DNA of 64,000 nucleotides from Bartonella kosoyi. GTDB taxonomy: Bacteria > Pseudomonadota > Alphaproteobacteria > Rhizobiales > Rhizobiaceae. The position numbers were made by a program, and so were the translations under genes. The notes beneath the pieces are model-generated. The model was not told where the DNA came from. It did no database searches and worked only from the letters and a program-made list of their open reading frames with translations. Positions 1 to 9,488 of the stretch are shown here, piece by piece (the stretch's first letter is position 1; each line of letters opens with the position of its first letter). The stretch lies in NCBI RefSeq assembly GCF_003606325.2, contig NZ_CP031843.2:1736001-1800000 (forward strand), in the 5' to 3' direction.

Positions 1-418
1 TCTATCCAGTTTGGGTGTATTTTTGACAAGCAATCTAGGAACGCGTGCTTCTTTAATCAAACAATCAGACACCAGTAATATCATTAGGAATATTATTAAA
101 ACGAATAGATTTGATTTACCCAACAAGTGTGTTCAATTGAAGGTACTAACAACTAAAACCCTAAAAATTGTAACATTCCATGCAGAATCTATTTTTATGA
201 GGCCCTTTCAAAAAGTTCTAACGTTCGCTTTCTTGTTAATAAAAATTTCAGCTATTTATAAACGACTTCATAACGTCAAAACGCAATATTTTTCAAATAA
301 ACGAGCTCCTCCCCATGAACACACCTAATCCTTTTCCTTGAATTTAAAACGATCATCTTACTTTACTCGTGCTTTTAACTTTGAATCACTGTTAGATTGC
401 CTATTAGCGGAATATATC
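1..418. other. Left-edge spacer, no recognisable gene
   Basis: This stretch precedes secDF. A reading frame on the plus strand spans 11-328, but its predicted product is basic, matches no family I recognise and has no convincing ribosome binding site. The promoter of secDF probably lies here, though I cannot point to a clear -35/-10 pair. Confidence 0.4.
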
Positions 419-2932
419 ATGCGTACACCTCGTTGGTTAACTACCCTTTATTGCTTTATCCTTTTAAGCAGCATTTATATTGCCTTACCCAATTTATTTT
501 CACACGAACAAGTTAAAAATTCAAAATTCTTACCCGACACCCGTGTAGCCCTTGGTCTTGATCTTCAAGGAGGCTCTTCTCTCCTACTCGAGGTTGATAG
601 CAAAACATTAAAACGCGATCAATTACACACCGTTTTAAGCAATGTGCGCAATACGTTGCGTGAAAAACAAATCCGTACCTCAAGTGTTCGTATCGTCGAA
701 GATAGTGTTGTTGCCCTTATTTCTGATGCATCACAAACTGAAAAAGCTCTCGCAGCCTTAAAAACATTAATAACACCCATACACAGCAGTTTTGGGACGA
801 CAGAACATAACATCACAATTAGTGCTCAAAATGAAATACTCCGTGTCACGTTAACGGAAGCGGGGATAAAAGATCGTGTAAGCAACGCCATTGAACAAAG
901 CTTAGAAATCATCCGTCGCCGTATCGATCAAGTTGGTGTTTCAGAACCAGCGATCCAAAAGGTTGGAAATGATCGTATTATGGTCCAATTGCCTGGCTTA
1001 CAAGATCCAAAACAACTGCGAGATCTTTTAGGCACAACCGCTAAGATGAGTTTTCATCTTGTTCCCTCTAATGTGGACCTCAATAATCCCCCTATAGGTG
1101 TTTCCATTCTTCCTGGATATACTGATGAAACACAACATTATGCAATTTATGATCAAATTGCCTTAGATGGAAATGTCCTTAAAGACGCCCGCGCTGGTTT
1201 CGACCCGCAAATACCAGGACGTTCTATTATTTCATTTACGCTAGATTCTGCTGGTGCAAAAATATTTGCCGATATAACACGACAAAATATTAACCGTCCT
1301 TTTGCTATTGTTTTGGATCATAAGGTTTTAACCGCTCCTACCATCAATAGTGTTATTCCCAATGGGCAAGGTCAAATTACAGGAAACTTTGATCCCAAAG
1401 AAGCCTCAACTTTGGCTGCTCTGCTCCGCGCTGGTTCCCTCCCCGCTCCACTCACAGTCATTGAAGAGAGAACGGTAGGTCCAAATCTTGGTGCTGATGC
1501 TATCCAAATGGGACTTTACACCGGCATAATCGGTTTTATACTTGTTGCAATTTTTATTTTTCTTCTCTACCGAATTTGGGGGCTTATTGCCAATATAGCC
1601 CTAGCGCTCCATACGATTTTAACATTTGCAGCCCTTAGCCTCCTCGGTGCGACGCTGACCCTACCTGGTATTGCCGGTATTATCTTAGGCATCGGTATTG
1701 CCGTTGATGCGAATATTCTCATCAATGAACGTATCCGTGAAGAAAGTCGAAAAGGTGTGAGTGCTTTTGCAGCCCTAGATCGTGGTTTTAAACAGGCTTT
1801 TGCAACCATTGTTGATGCAAATGTTACGGCAATTATAGCAACTGTTTTACTCTTTTGGTTTGGTACCGGTCCCGTTCGTGGTTTTGCTGTAACTATGTTG
1901 CTTGGAATTATCATCTCCATGTTCACAAATATTACCATTGTACGCATCATCATGATTTGGATTGTTCGTAAATGGAAAATTAAAAAATTGCATATTCACT
2001 CTGCCTTCAACATTCTCCCCCAAAATACAACTTTCCACTTTATGAAAGCGCGATTCATTGGAATTGGTGTCTCAATTATTTTATCAATAGCTTCAGTTTT
2101 TCTCTTTTTTAAACCTGGTTTGAATTTTGGAATTGATTTTATTGGCGGCAGCCAAATGAGTATTACCACGAAAGCACCAGCAGACCTAGCAACCCTGCGT
2201 TCCAAGCTTTCTACCCTTAATATTGGGGAAATTAGCCTGCAAAATATCGATAATGAAAACACCGTACTCATTCGCATGCAGAAACAAAGTGGGAGCGAAG
2301 CGCAACAAACCATCGCCATTGATAAAGTCAAAACAGCTGTACAAAATATCTATCCTGATACCACATTTGATCAAATAGAAGTTGTTGGCCCCAAAATTTC
2401 AGGTGAACTTGCCACAGCTGCATTTACAGCTGTCATTCTTGCAGCTATTGCCATGACTCTCTATATATGGTTACGCTTCGAATGGTTCTTTGCTATTGGA
2501 GCCATTGTCACACTCATTCTAGATACCACAAAAATGATCGGCTTTTTTGCTTTATTTCAATTTGATTTTAATTTAACAGCCATCGCTGCACTCTTAACAA
2601 TTGTTGGATACTCTATAAATGATAAAGTTGTTGTCTATGATAGGATGCGCGAGAATATGCGTCTTTATAAAAAAATGCCATTGCGCGAACTGATTGATCT
2701 GTCGATTAATCAAGTTCTTGTCCGTTGTTTTTTTACATCCGCCACAACAATTCTTGCTATGCTTCCTATGGCGATCTGGGGTGGAAGTGCTGTTCATAAT
2801 TTTGCATTGCCCATGGTCTTTGGAATTATTGTTGCAACATCATCTTCTATCTTTATTGCTGCTCCTATTTTACTGCTGCTAGGAAATTGGTGGCGTGAAC
2901 GAAATAATCGTGTAAATACGAAAGCGAAATGA
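419..2932 (+). CDS. secDF: Protein translocase subunit SecDF (fused SecD and SecF)
   Basis: This is an 837-residue inner-membrane protein that uses the proton motive force to pull preproteins through SecYEG after SecA has acted. The SecD half starts with a membrane segment (about residues 8-27) and the conserved DLQGGSSLLLEVD at residues 48-60, then a large periplasmic domain and a group of membrane segments. The SecF half begins near residue 545 with its own first membrane helix and GIDFIGGSQM near residue 570. Fusion of the two is known in several alphaproteobacteria. The frame stays open to an upstream ATG at 338, but the 27 extra residues are not SecD-like. The ATG at 419 places the N-terminal helix at the right distance and has a weak AGCGGAA ahead of it. 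No yajC is visible in the window. Confidence 0.96.
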   Translation: MRTPRWLTTLYCFILLSSIYIALPNLFSHEQVKNSKFLPDTRVALGLDLQGGSSLLLEVDSKTLKRDQLHTVLSNVRNTLREKQIRTSSVRIVEDSVVALISDASQTEKALAALKTLITPIHSSFGTTEHNITISAQNEILRVTLTEAGIKDRVSNAIEQSLEIIRRRIDQVGVSEPAIQKVGNDRIMVQLPGLQDPKQLRDLLGTTAKMSFHLVPSNVDLNNPPIGVSILPGYTDETQHYAIYDQIALDGNVLKDARAGFDPQIPGRSIISFTLDSAGAKIFADITRQNINRPFAIVLDHKVLTAPTINSVIPNGQGQITGNFDPKEASTLAALLRAGSLPAPLTVIEERTVGPNLGADAIQMGLYTGIIGFILVAIFIFLLYRIWGLIANIALALHTILTFAALSLLGATLTLPGIAGIILGIGIAVDANILINERIREESRKGVSAFAALDRGFKQAFATIVDANVTAIIATVLLFWFGTGPVRGFAVTMLLGIIISMFTNITIVRIIMIWIVRKWKIKKLHIHSAFNILPQNTTFHFMKARFIGIGVSIILSIASVFLFFKPGLNFGIDFIGGSQMSITTKAPADLATLRSKLSTLNIGEISLQNIDNENTVLIRMQKQSGSEAQQTIAIDKVKTAVQNIYPDTTFDQIEVVGPKISGELATAAFTAVILAAIAMTLYIWLRFEWFFAIGAIVTLILDTTKMIGFFALFQFDFNLTAIAALLTIVGYSINDKVVVYDRMRENMRLYKKMPLRELIDLSINQVLVRCFFTSATTILAMLPMAIWGGSAVHNFALPMVFGIIVATSSSIFIAAPILLLLGNWWRERNNRVNTKAK

Positions 2933-3032
2933 AAATGTTCTTTGATACATATGATACATCATTCCTCTCTTCTCGAAGAAATAAGAGGCATTTTCATTCA
3001 TTCACTTTTTGATCAAGAATAGTAAATAATCC

Positions 3033-4775
3033 ATGCTCCACGACACACCACTTATCACAACCATTGTTGCCGGTTTATGTTTAGCATTTCTTTTGGGAAT
3101 GATTGCTAGCCGTTTGCGGATTTCACCCCTTGTGGGCTATTTGTTAGCTGGTGTTATTGTGGGCCCCAATACAGGCGGATTTAAAATAGATTCCGTTATT
3201 ATCAATCAACTTGCTGAAATTGGTATTATTTTGCTCATGTTTGGTGTTGGGCTCCATTTTTCCTTAAAAGACCTTTTATCTGTCAAAGCGATTGCTGTCC
3301 CGGCTGCTATTGCGCAAATGGCATTTTCTACTCTTCTAGGCTTATGCCTTGGTCTTATTATGGGATGGAGCCTTAGCGGAAGTTTGATCTTCGGACTTGC
3401 TTTATCCATAGCAAGTACTGTTATCCTGTTACGTGCTTTGCAAGAACGTCATCTTATTGAAACGGAAAAAGGCCGCATTGCTGTTGGATGGCTGATTATT
3501 GAAGATTTAGCAATGGTCCTTATACTTGTCCTCATCCCATCCTTGGCAAGCACCCTTAACAGTACAAACAAAGAAACATTGGACCCTCTCGTGCAATGGT
3601 TGGATTTAAGTATTTGGGGTGTTTTTGGTCTCACCATCTTGAAAGTAATTATATTTATCGCACTAATGCTGGTCATTGGGCGACGCGTTATCCCATGGCT
3701 CTTAAAAATGAGCGCACACTCGGGATCACGTGAATTATTCCGTCTTAGTGTCTTTGCTATCGCCTTAGGCGTAGCTTTCGGAGCCGCTCATTTATTTGGT
3801 GTTTCTCTTTCTCTTGGTGCTTTTTTTGCCGGTATGGTCATGAGCGAATCTGAATTAAGTCATCGTGCCGCTGAAGAATCCTTACCCCTGCGTGATGCTT
3901 TTTCTGTTCTCTTTTTTGTTTCTGTAGGCATGTTATTTGACCCAGAAAAACTCTTGACTCATTTTTTTCCTCTCTTAGCAACCTTATTCATTATCGTCAT
4001 TGGAAAATCTGCTGTTGCTTTTTTCATCGTTAAAGCTTTTCGCTATTCGAATGCAACGGCTTTGACGATTGCTGCAAGTCTTGCCCAAATCGGAGAATTT
4101 TCCTTTATCCTTGCGGGTTTAAGTCTAAGCTTAGGACTTTTAAACAATGACGCCCATGATTTAATTCTTGGAGGAGCAATTTTTTCTATTTTGCTCAATC
4201 CTCTTGTTTTCATTGCCTGTAATAAAATTAAAAAGCGTCTAGAAAAAATTTCTGCCTCTTCACAAAATACCCAAACAATTATTGATATTGATACACAAGA
4301 TCCTGACCAAGACTTTTTGCCAATGACCTTAAAAAACAACCATATCGTCATTATTGGCTATAGTCGAATTGGTCAATGTATTGCATTATCTTTAATAAAT
4401 AGAGATCACCCCATAGTAATTGTGGAAGAATCAAAACGCCTCGCTGATAAAGCAATTGCCGATGGCTTTGAGGTTATTTGTGGCAATATTATTCAACAAG
4501 AAATCATGAACGCTGCCAATATAAATCATGCACATAAAGTTGTTATTACAATGCGAAGTACCATTGAAGTTGGAGAATGTATCGTGAATATACGTGATAT
4601 GCAGAAGGATATCCAGATAATCACACATGCATTATCTGACACAGAAACAGCTTATCTCATTGATTTAGGGGCTGATGTTGTAGTAACGGATGATGAAGAA
4701 ATTGCCAATGGCATTATAGAGCATATAACAGGACAAAGGTCTGTAAAGAATATGCATAATCATGAAAATTTATAG
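3033..4775 (+). CDS. CPA2-family cation:proton antiporter with TrkA-N domain
   Basis: This 580-residue membrane protein belongs to the monovalent cation:proton antiporter-2 family (KefB/KefC/YbaL group) and probably exchanges K+ or Na+ for protons across the inner membrane. Residues 1 to about 400 form the Na+/H+ exchanger fold of many hydrophobic helices, including the LVGYLLAGVIVGPNTGG segment typical of the family. A Rossmann-type TrkA-N domain starts near residue 434 with VIIGYSRIG, the nucleotide-binding glycine-rich turn, and runs to about residue 550. No TrkA-C domain follows. The layout suggests gating by a nucleotide or glutathione adduct, as known for Kef proteins, but the ligand cannot be read from sequence. 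The next gene starts 24 bases downstream, so the two may be co-transcribed. Confidence 0.88.
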   Translation: MLHDTPLITTIVAGLCLAFLLGMIASRLRISPLVGYLLAGVIVGPNTGGFKIDSVIINQLAEIGIILLMFGVGLHFSLKDLLSVKAIAVPAAIAQMAFSTLLGLCLGLIMGWSLSGSLIFGLALSIASTVILLRALQERHLIETEKGRIAVGWLIIEDLAMVLILVLIPSLASTLNSTNKETLDPLVQWLDLSIWGVFGLTILKVIIFIALMLVIGRRVIPWLLKMSAHSGSRELFRLSVFAIALGVAFGAAHLFGVSLSLGAFFAGMVMSESELSHRAAEESLPLRDAFSVLFFVSVGMLFDPEKLLTHFFPLLATLFIIVIGKSAVAFFIVKAFRYSNATALTIAASLAQIGEFSFILAGLSLSLGLLNNDAHDLILGGAIFSILLNPLVFIACNKIKKRLEKISASSQNTQTIIDIDTQDPDQDFLPMTLKNNHIVIIGYSRIGQCIALSLINRDHPIVIVEESKRLADKAIADGFEVICGNIIQQEIMNAANINHAHKVVITMRSTIEVGECIVNIRDMQKDIQIITHALSDTETAYLIDLGADVVVTDDEEIANGIIEHITGQRSVKNMHNHENL

Positions 4776-4799
4776 AAAACATAACATGGATAAAGAAGC

Positions 4800-5753
4800 G
4801 TGAAAATAAAGCAATTTATATGGCCCTTAATTGGTATCTTAGCAATGCTGATATCTATTCGGATTCTTTATATAAAGCTCTCTGCCATTTCGTTCGGAGA
4901 TGTATTGGAACGTTTGAGCAATTTAAATACACAGCACTGGTTATTAGCCTGTTTATGTTCTCTGCTTGCTTATGCTGCTCTTGCTGGTTATGATCGCATC
5001 GCCTTACAACATCTAGGCCATAAAATTTCTTGGATTTTTATTGCGATCTGTTCATTCACAACTTACGCTCTTTCACATAATATCGGTGCTTCAGTTTTTT
5101 CTGGTGCCGTCGTGCGTTATCGCGCTTATAAAATGAAAGGATTAAATGGAACAGAAATCGCCATATTAGTAGGTTTTTGTTCTTTTACTTTTGTCATTGG
5201 TACAATCTTACTGTTAGGGATCGTTTTGGTTTTGCAACCCGAAATTATTACCCTCATTCATGAAGAGCTTCCCGAATGGCTAGGAACGACAGTTGGAGCA
5301 ATTTTACTCAGTTGCATAGCACTTTATACGTTTGGGAGTTGGCTGCAATTGAAGCCCTTACGCTTGGGCAAGAAAATTCAGCTTTCCTATCCACGACTAA
5401 AAATTGTTATTCAACAGCTCCTCATTAGCCCTCTAGAGCTTTTAGGAGCAGCAGGAATTATATATGCTGTTCTCCCCTACAATGCAGATATTCATTTTAT
5501 TTCTGTTCTTGGTGTTTTCCTTGCATCTTTTACGATAACGCTTCTCTCCAATGCACCAGCAGGAGGTGTAGGCGTTCTTGAAGCGCTCTTCATAACAGGT
5601 ATGCCGAGTATAAATCCAACCGATGTTATCGCGGCACTTATTGTCTTTAGAATACTCTATTTGATCATACCACTCATCATTTCGTTATTTGTGGTTGCCA
5701 TTTTTGAAGCACAACAATATTGGAAAAGAGCCCCCAAAACACCTCCTAAATAA
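4800..5753 (+). CDS. YbhN/UPF0104-type membrane protein (lysyl-PG synthase TM-region family)
   Basis: This is a 317-residue, strongly hydrophobic inner-membrane protein of the family that includes the flippase-like transmembrane part of MprF (lysylphosphatidylglycerol synthase) and E. coli YbhN. Family hallmarks are the SHNIGASVFSGAVVRYRAY stretch near residue 98 and the NAPAGGVGVLEALF stretch near residue 250. The C-terminal aminoacyl-transferase domain of MprF is absent, so lipid aminoacylation itself is not expected. A role in lipid handling or envelope stability is inference. The start is a GTG only 24 bases after the antiporter gene. The first ATG in frame would remove part of the first membrane helix, so GTG is preferred. 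Confidence 0.75.
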   Translation: MKIKQFIWPLIGILAMLISIRILYIKLSAISFGDVLERLSNLNTQHWLLACLCSLLAYAALAGYDRIALQHLGHKISWIFIAICSFTTYALSHNIGASVFSGAVVRYRAYKMKGLNGTEIAILVGFCSFTFVIGTILLLGIVLVLQPEIITLIHEELPEWLGTTVGAILLSCIALYTFGSWLQLKPLRLGKKIQLSYPRLKIVIQQLLISPLELLGAAGIIYAVLPYNADIHFISVLGVFLASFTITLLSNAPAGGVGVLEALFITGMPSINPTDVIAALIVFRILYLIIPLIISLFVVAIFEAQQYWKRAPKTPPK

Positions 5754-6338
5754 GTAAAAGGCTATCAATGGCTTCTTTTGTGTGTGCTTATAAATGATAG
5801 GATCATATTGAAGTTCAAGTTGCATCTGTAAATTAATACAATCATTATTTTTATTTATCTTTTTACCTTCGAACTTGAAAGGCTCCCTTTATAAGAAACT
5901 TATTCTGAATAAAAACAGAGAAATATTTATCTATTTTCCTTCAAATAAATTCCATAAACTTGAAAATATCTACCCGTGTAGAAAACACTCGTTTCGATAA
6001 CATACAACATATTGATTTATGAAGATAATTTATCGTTATTCACCTTGAATAAAAACCTTGAATACCGTAAGATTCTCTCATTTCCAATCTCTCCCACGTT
6101 GAATCAATCAAAACCATGTTTTTTGCACGTTATAAGCAGGAAGAAGCGCGTGAAGTTAAACTGTACAAGAAAGGATTAAAATACCTCTTTTAAATCGTTT
6201 CAAGGACAAGAGTTGCTGGTATAATATTGGGACGAACAAAGTGTGTAGTGTCGGCTTTTTCCTCCCCCAATTTCATTAAACCTCTTATATCTTAAAAAAT
6301 TTCACGCAATCAATAAATTATTTATAATATAAAATAAA
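5754..6338. other. AT-rich spacer between the YbhN-like gene and tRNA-Lys
   Basis: About 585 bases with no open frame that looks coding on either strand and no recognised RNA motif. The tRNA downstream is on the minus strand, so its 3' trailer and terminator lie at the right end of this spacer. Confidence 0.4.
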
Positions 6339-6414
<76 letters not shown>

Positions 6415-6850
6415 ATAAGCTTCGCCAAAAATGAGAATGGACGTTTCTATAACGCTCCTAAGGGTAGATGTCTAGATATTTTGTTGTTTTTTATAGAGAG
6501 TCACTGTCTGTAAGGTTAAAAATATGATATTCACCACTTGATCTTATATAAAAATAAACCCATTATAAGAAGCTCTATAAATAAATTTTCTGTTTGTTAT
6601 ACAGGACCCATAGTTGGAGGATTATCGAGCATAATGCCCGAGCAAAATTTAGAGGAACCTTCTTGTGATTGTAAGCGGGATGGGACGTCGTTTTGTTTTA
6701 TCAATAATCATATGCATTTAAGCAATGCTTTGCTGTTTTTTTCTTTGAATGTAAATTTTTTACATTCAATGTTTATGATCCAATATACGAATAAAAGCTC
6801 ATGAATTTTTTTTGTCTATTGCGCGCTTTTAAGCTTTTAAAAGGTAAGAA
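6415..6850. other. Spacer upstream of the TerC-family gene
   Basis: About 435 bases. A short plus-strand frame (6538-6804) has no recognised similarity and I do not call it a gene. The region holds a perfect inverted repeat at 6745-6769, listed separately, and the promoter of the TerC-family gene is expected here. Confidence 0.4.
6745..6769. promoter_or_regulatory. Perfect 11-bp inverted repeat upstream of the TerC-family gene
   Basis: TTGAATGTAAA at 6745-6755 is mirrored by TTTACATTCAA at 6759-6769 around a three-base loop. The repeat lies about 80 bases before the start codon at 6851. It is AT-rich and has no U-run directly after it, so an operator for a dimeric regulator is more likely than a terminator. 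That role is inference. Confidence 0.4.
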
Positions 6851-8419
6851 ATGATGGAATGGATCACTGATCCCCATGCGTGGTTTGGTTTGGTCACGTT
6901 GGTTTTTCTCGAAATTGTTTTAGGAATAGATAACCTTATCTTTATTGCAATTTTAGCTGAAAAATTGCCATTGCATTTGCGTGACCGAGCACGCTTGATA
7001 GGTCTTACTTTAGCATTAATCATGCGGCTTTTCCTTCTTACAGTTATTGGATGGGTTATGAGACTCGATACGATCATTCTTTCACTTTCATCCTTTGTCT
7101 TTAGTTGGCATAGCTTTATTTTAATTGGGGGTGGAGCCTTTTTGCTGGCAAAAGGAACATTAGAATTACATGAAAGGTTAGAAGGAGTATCACATGAAAG
7201 GAAAACAGGCGTTGCTTATGCTGTTTTTTGGCAAGTAATTATTCAAGTCGTGGTGCTAGATGCTGTTTTTTCACTCGATAGTATTATTACCGCAACAGGT
7301 ATGATCGCAAAAGAGCAAGCAACAGTTATGTATATCGCAGTCATTGCCGCTATGGGAGTCATGATGTACGGCTCTGGCCCTCTTATGCGTTTTATTAATC
7401 GTCATCCCACTATTGTCATTCTTTGTCTTGGATTTTTGATGATGATTGGTTTCACGCTCGTCGTTGAAGGATTTGGTTTTCATATTCCCAAAGGGTATTT
7501 ATATGCTGCTATTGGTTTTTCTGTTCTCATCGAAGCTTTTAATCAAATTGGACGTCGTAACCGTGAAAAGATGATTACAACGAATGATCTACGCAGTAGA
7601 ACAGCTGATGCTGTTTTAAGGCTCTTAGGAGGGGGAAGTAAAGATAGTCATCTTGCTGAAACTGTAGATGTCATTGCGGAACAAGCCGCAGCTTCTGAGT
7701 TATTTAGACCAGAAGAAAAAGAGATGATTCGTGGTGTTCTCGATTTAGCAGATCGTCCTGTTCGCTCTATCATGTCGCCGCGCAATGAGATTGAGTGGTT
7801 AGATTTAAATGCTAATGAAAATGAAATGCGTGAAGAATTACAAAAGGTTAAGCATAGCCGCTTAATTCTTGCGCGTGAAAAAGTGGATGAATTTGTTGGC
7901 GTTGCGTTGACAAAAGATCTTCTTTTGAATTTGGCTGAGGGTAAAAAGATTAATTGGAAAAAAGCGATGCGAGAACCGCTTGTTGTTCATGAAAACACAA
8001 GTGTTTTACGATTGATGGAACAATTACGTCATTCTTCGATTCAGCTTGCAATTATTGTTGATGAGCATGGCTCTTTTGAAGGAATTGCAACACCAACTGA
8101 TATTCTTGAAGCTATTGCAGGAGATTTTCCTGATGACGATGAAGAGCTCATGATCGCAGAACAACTTGAAAATGGCAGCCTTCTTGTAGAGGGATACGCT
8201 GATATCCGCCGTTTAAGTAGTTATCTTGGACGAAATCTTGTTGATGAAGCAGACCGTTATACGACTCTGGCAGGCTTTATGCTTTGGCAATTTGGTCATT
8301 TGCCGAATGAAGGAGAAAGTTTTGAAACGGACGGTTTACGCTTTAAAGTGATTGAAATGGAACGCCGAAACATATCTAAAATCCTTATTTCTCCACTTGC
8401 GTTACCAGAAAAAAGCTAA
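6851..8419 (+). CDS. TerC-family membrane protein with CBS pair and CorC/HlyC domain
   Basis: This 522-residue protein combines three modules in the order of E. coli YegH and YoaE. The first is a TerC-type membrane domain (about residues 1-240) with EIVLGIDN at 21-28 and a second acidic DAVFSLDS motif near residue 137. The second is a pair of CBS domains (about 300-420, with VDEHGSFEGIATPTDILEAI). The third is a C-terminal CorC/HlyC transporter-associated domain (about 435-515). The acidic membrane motifs in TerC relatives are linked with metal ion, often manganese, handling, and CBS pairs usually bind adenine nucleotides. Export of a divalent metal is therefore plausible but not shown. AAAAGGTAAG lies just before two adjacent ATG codons (6851 and 6854), and either may be used. 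No yybP-ykoY manganese riboswitch was recognised upstream. Confidence 0.88.
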   Translation: MMEWITDPHAWFGLVTLVFLEIVLGIDNLIFIAILAEKLPLHLRDRARLIGLTLALIMRLFLLTVIGWVMRLDTIILSLSSFVFSWHSFILIGGGAFLLAKGTLELHERLEGVSHERKTGVAYAVFWQVIIQVVVLDAVFSLDSIITATGMIAKEQATVMYIAVIAAMGVMMYGSGPLMRFINRHPTIVILCLGFLMMIGFTLVVEGFGFHIPKGYLYAAIGFSVLIEAFNQIGRRNREKMITTNDLRSRTADAVLRLLGGGSKDSHLAETVDVIAEQAAASELFRPEEKEMIRGVLDLADRPVRSIMSPRNEIEWLDLNANENEMREELQKVKHSRLILAREKVDEFVGVALTKDLLLNLAEGKKINWKKAMREPLVVHENTSVLRLMEQLRHSSIQLAIIVDEHGSFEGIATPTDILEAIAGDFPDDDEELMIAEQLENGSLLVEGYADIRRLSSYLGRNLVDEADRYTTLAGFMLWQFGHLPNEGESFETDGLRFKVIEMERRNISKILISPLALPEKS

Positions 8420-8860
8420 TTCTTTTGATCCATAAGATAAGTAAAAAGATTTTTCTTCATGATGAAAAAGTGAAAAGAATAGGAAACTGATAACTTAATT
8501 ATATCGTCCTTATTTTATTTTTTTAAGCGTGAAAGAATGAATATACAAAAATTAAGTTATCAACGAATTTTTTGTACAAAAAATTCTCATCGACTGTGAT
8601 TGCTTAGAGAAGTATCTAAGCAGAAATCCTGAGTTTCCCCACGCATTCCTTAATGTTCTTTCTGTAAAACCACCCTATAGCCTACCCTCTCATTAAAAGC
8701 TTGGAGAGACAATACTGACTGTTTATCATCAATAATTGATCATTAATCCACATAATGCATATTTTTTTTACAAAGCTCACATATCGATATGAGAAAAAAC
8801 ATTGTTTCCCTAGTGATACCTTTTCTATATAAAAGGAAAAGAAAAACTTGGAGGTTTCCT
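8420..8860. other. Spacer before the FAH-family gene
   Basis: About 440 AT-rich bases with no supported gene. The frame of the FAH-family gene stays open back to 8789, but this part is not family-like and precedes the strong ribosome binding site GGAGG at 8851-8855. Confidence 0.4.
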
Positions 8861-9469
8861 ATGATTAATAATATTTACTGTGTGGGACTCAATTATGTTG
8901 AACATGTTCGTGAACTAGGCAATGTTGTTGAAGATGAACCTGTTATATTTAGCAAACCGAATAGTTCACTCATCTTAGGAAATCAAATTGATCTTCCTAA
9001 TTTTTCCAAAGAAATACATTTTGAAACTAAAATTGTGCTTAAAATCTCAAAGGATACCTTTATGGTCAATGAAAGGGAAGCTAAAGAATGTTATGATGCC
9101 GTAGCAATAGGTCTTGATCTAACAGCGAGAGATTTGCAAACGAAATTAAAAGAAAAAAAACTTCCTTGGCTTTTGTCTAAAGGTTTTAAAGGAGCCGCAT
9201 ATGTCTCTGACTTCATAAACAAGGAAAAAATCAAGGACCCAATAACTTTCGAAATGAAGTTGAATGGTGCAACAAGACAACTTGGCAATACGAGAGATAT
9301 GATTTTCAGCTTTGGAAAAATAATATCATTTTTAAGTCACTACATTCAGCTAAGGCGTGATGATATCATATACACAGGCACTCCACAAGGCGTAGGAAAA
9401 CTCTCTAAATTTGACAAAATAGAACTCTATCTTGAAGATCAATTAATCTCAGAGCTAAAAGTAAAATAA
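8861..9469 (+). CDS. Fumarylacetoacetate hydrolase-family protein with altered metal site
   Basis: This 202-residue protein has the compact FAH fold seen in YcgM/FAHD1-type enzymes, which split or decarboxylate 2-oxo acids with a divalent metal. Conserved elements are CVGLNYVEHV (7-16), SKPNSSL (31-37), GLDLTARDLQ (84-93, with the expected metal ligand D86), LPWLLSKGF, GNTRDMIF and YTGTPQGVG near the C-terminus. The first metal-binding motif is normally H-x-E-x-E. Here it reads HFETK, so the second glutamate is replaced by K57. A lysine there should disturb metal binding, so activity is doubtful although the frame is intact. GGAGG six bases before ATG 8861 decides the start. A LysE-type pseudogene follows directly, so the neighbourhood is decaying. 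Confidence 0.85.
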   Translation: MINNIYCVGLNYVEHVRELGNVVEDEPVIFSKPNSSLILGNQIDLPNFSKEIHFETKIVLKISKDTFMVNEREAKECYDAVAIGLDLTARDLQTKLKEKKLPWLLSKGFKGAAYVSDFINKEKIKDPITFEMKLNGATRQLGNTRDMIFSFGKIISFLSHYIQLRRDDIIYTGTPQGVGKLSKFDKIELYLEDQLISELKVK

Positions 9470-9488
9470 GTCATCAAATACTGACCTT

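Noticed and set aside
11..328. Open frame of 105 codons at the left edge
   Set aside because: No recognisable family, no ribosome binding site and a composition like the surrounding spacer.
1567..2331. Minus-strand frames opposite secDF
   Set aside because: They are shadows of a long, well-conserved coding sequence on the other strand.
6538..6804. Plus-strand frame of 88 codons before the TerC-family gene
   Set aside because: No similarity and no good start. It spans the inverted repeat and the likely promoter region.
6415..6850. Possible yybP-ykoY manganese riboswitch ahead of the TerC-family gene
   Set aside because: I did not see the conserved core sequences of that riboswitch by eye.
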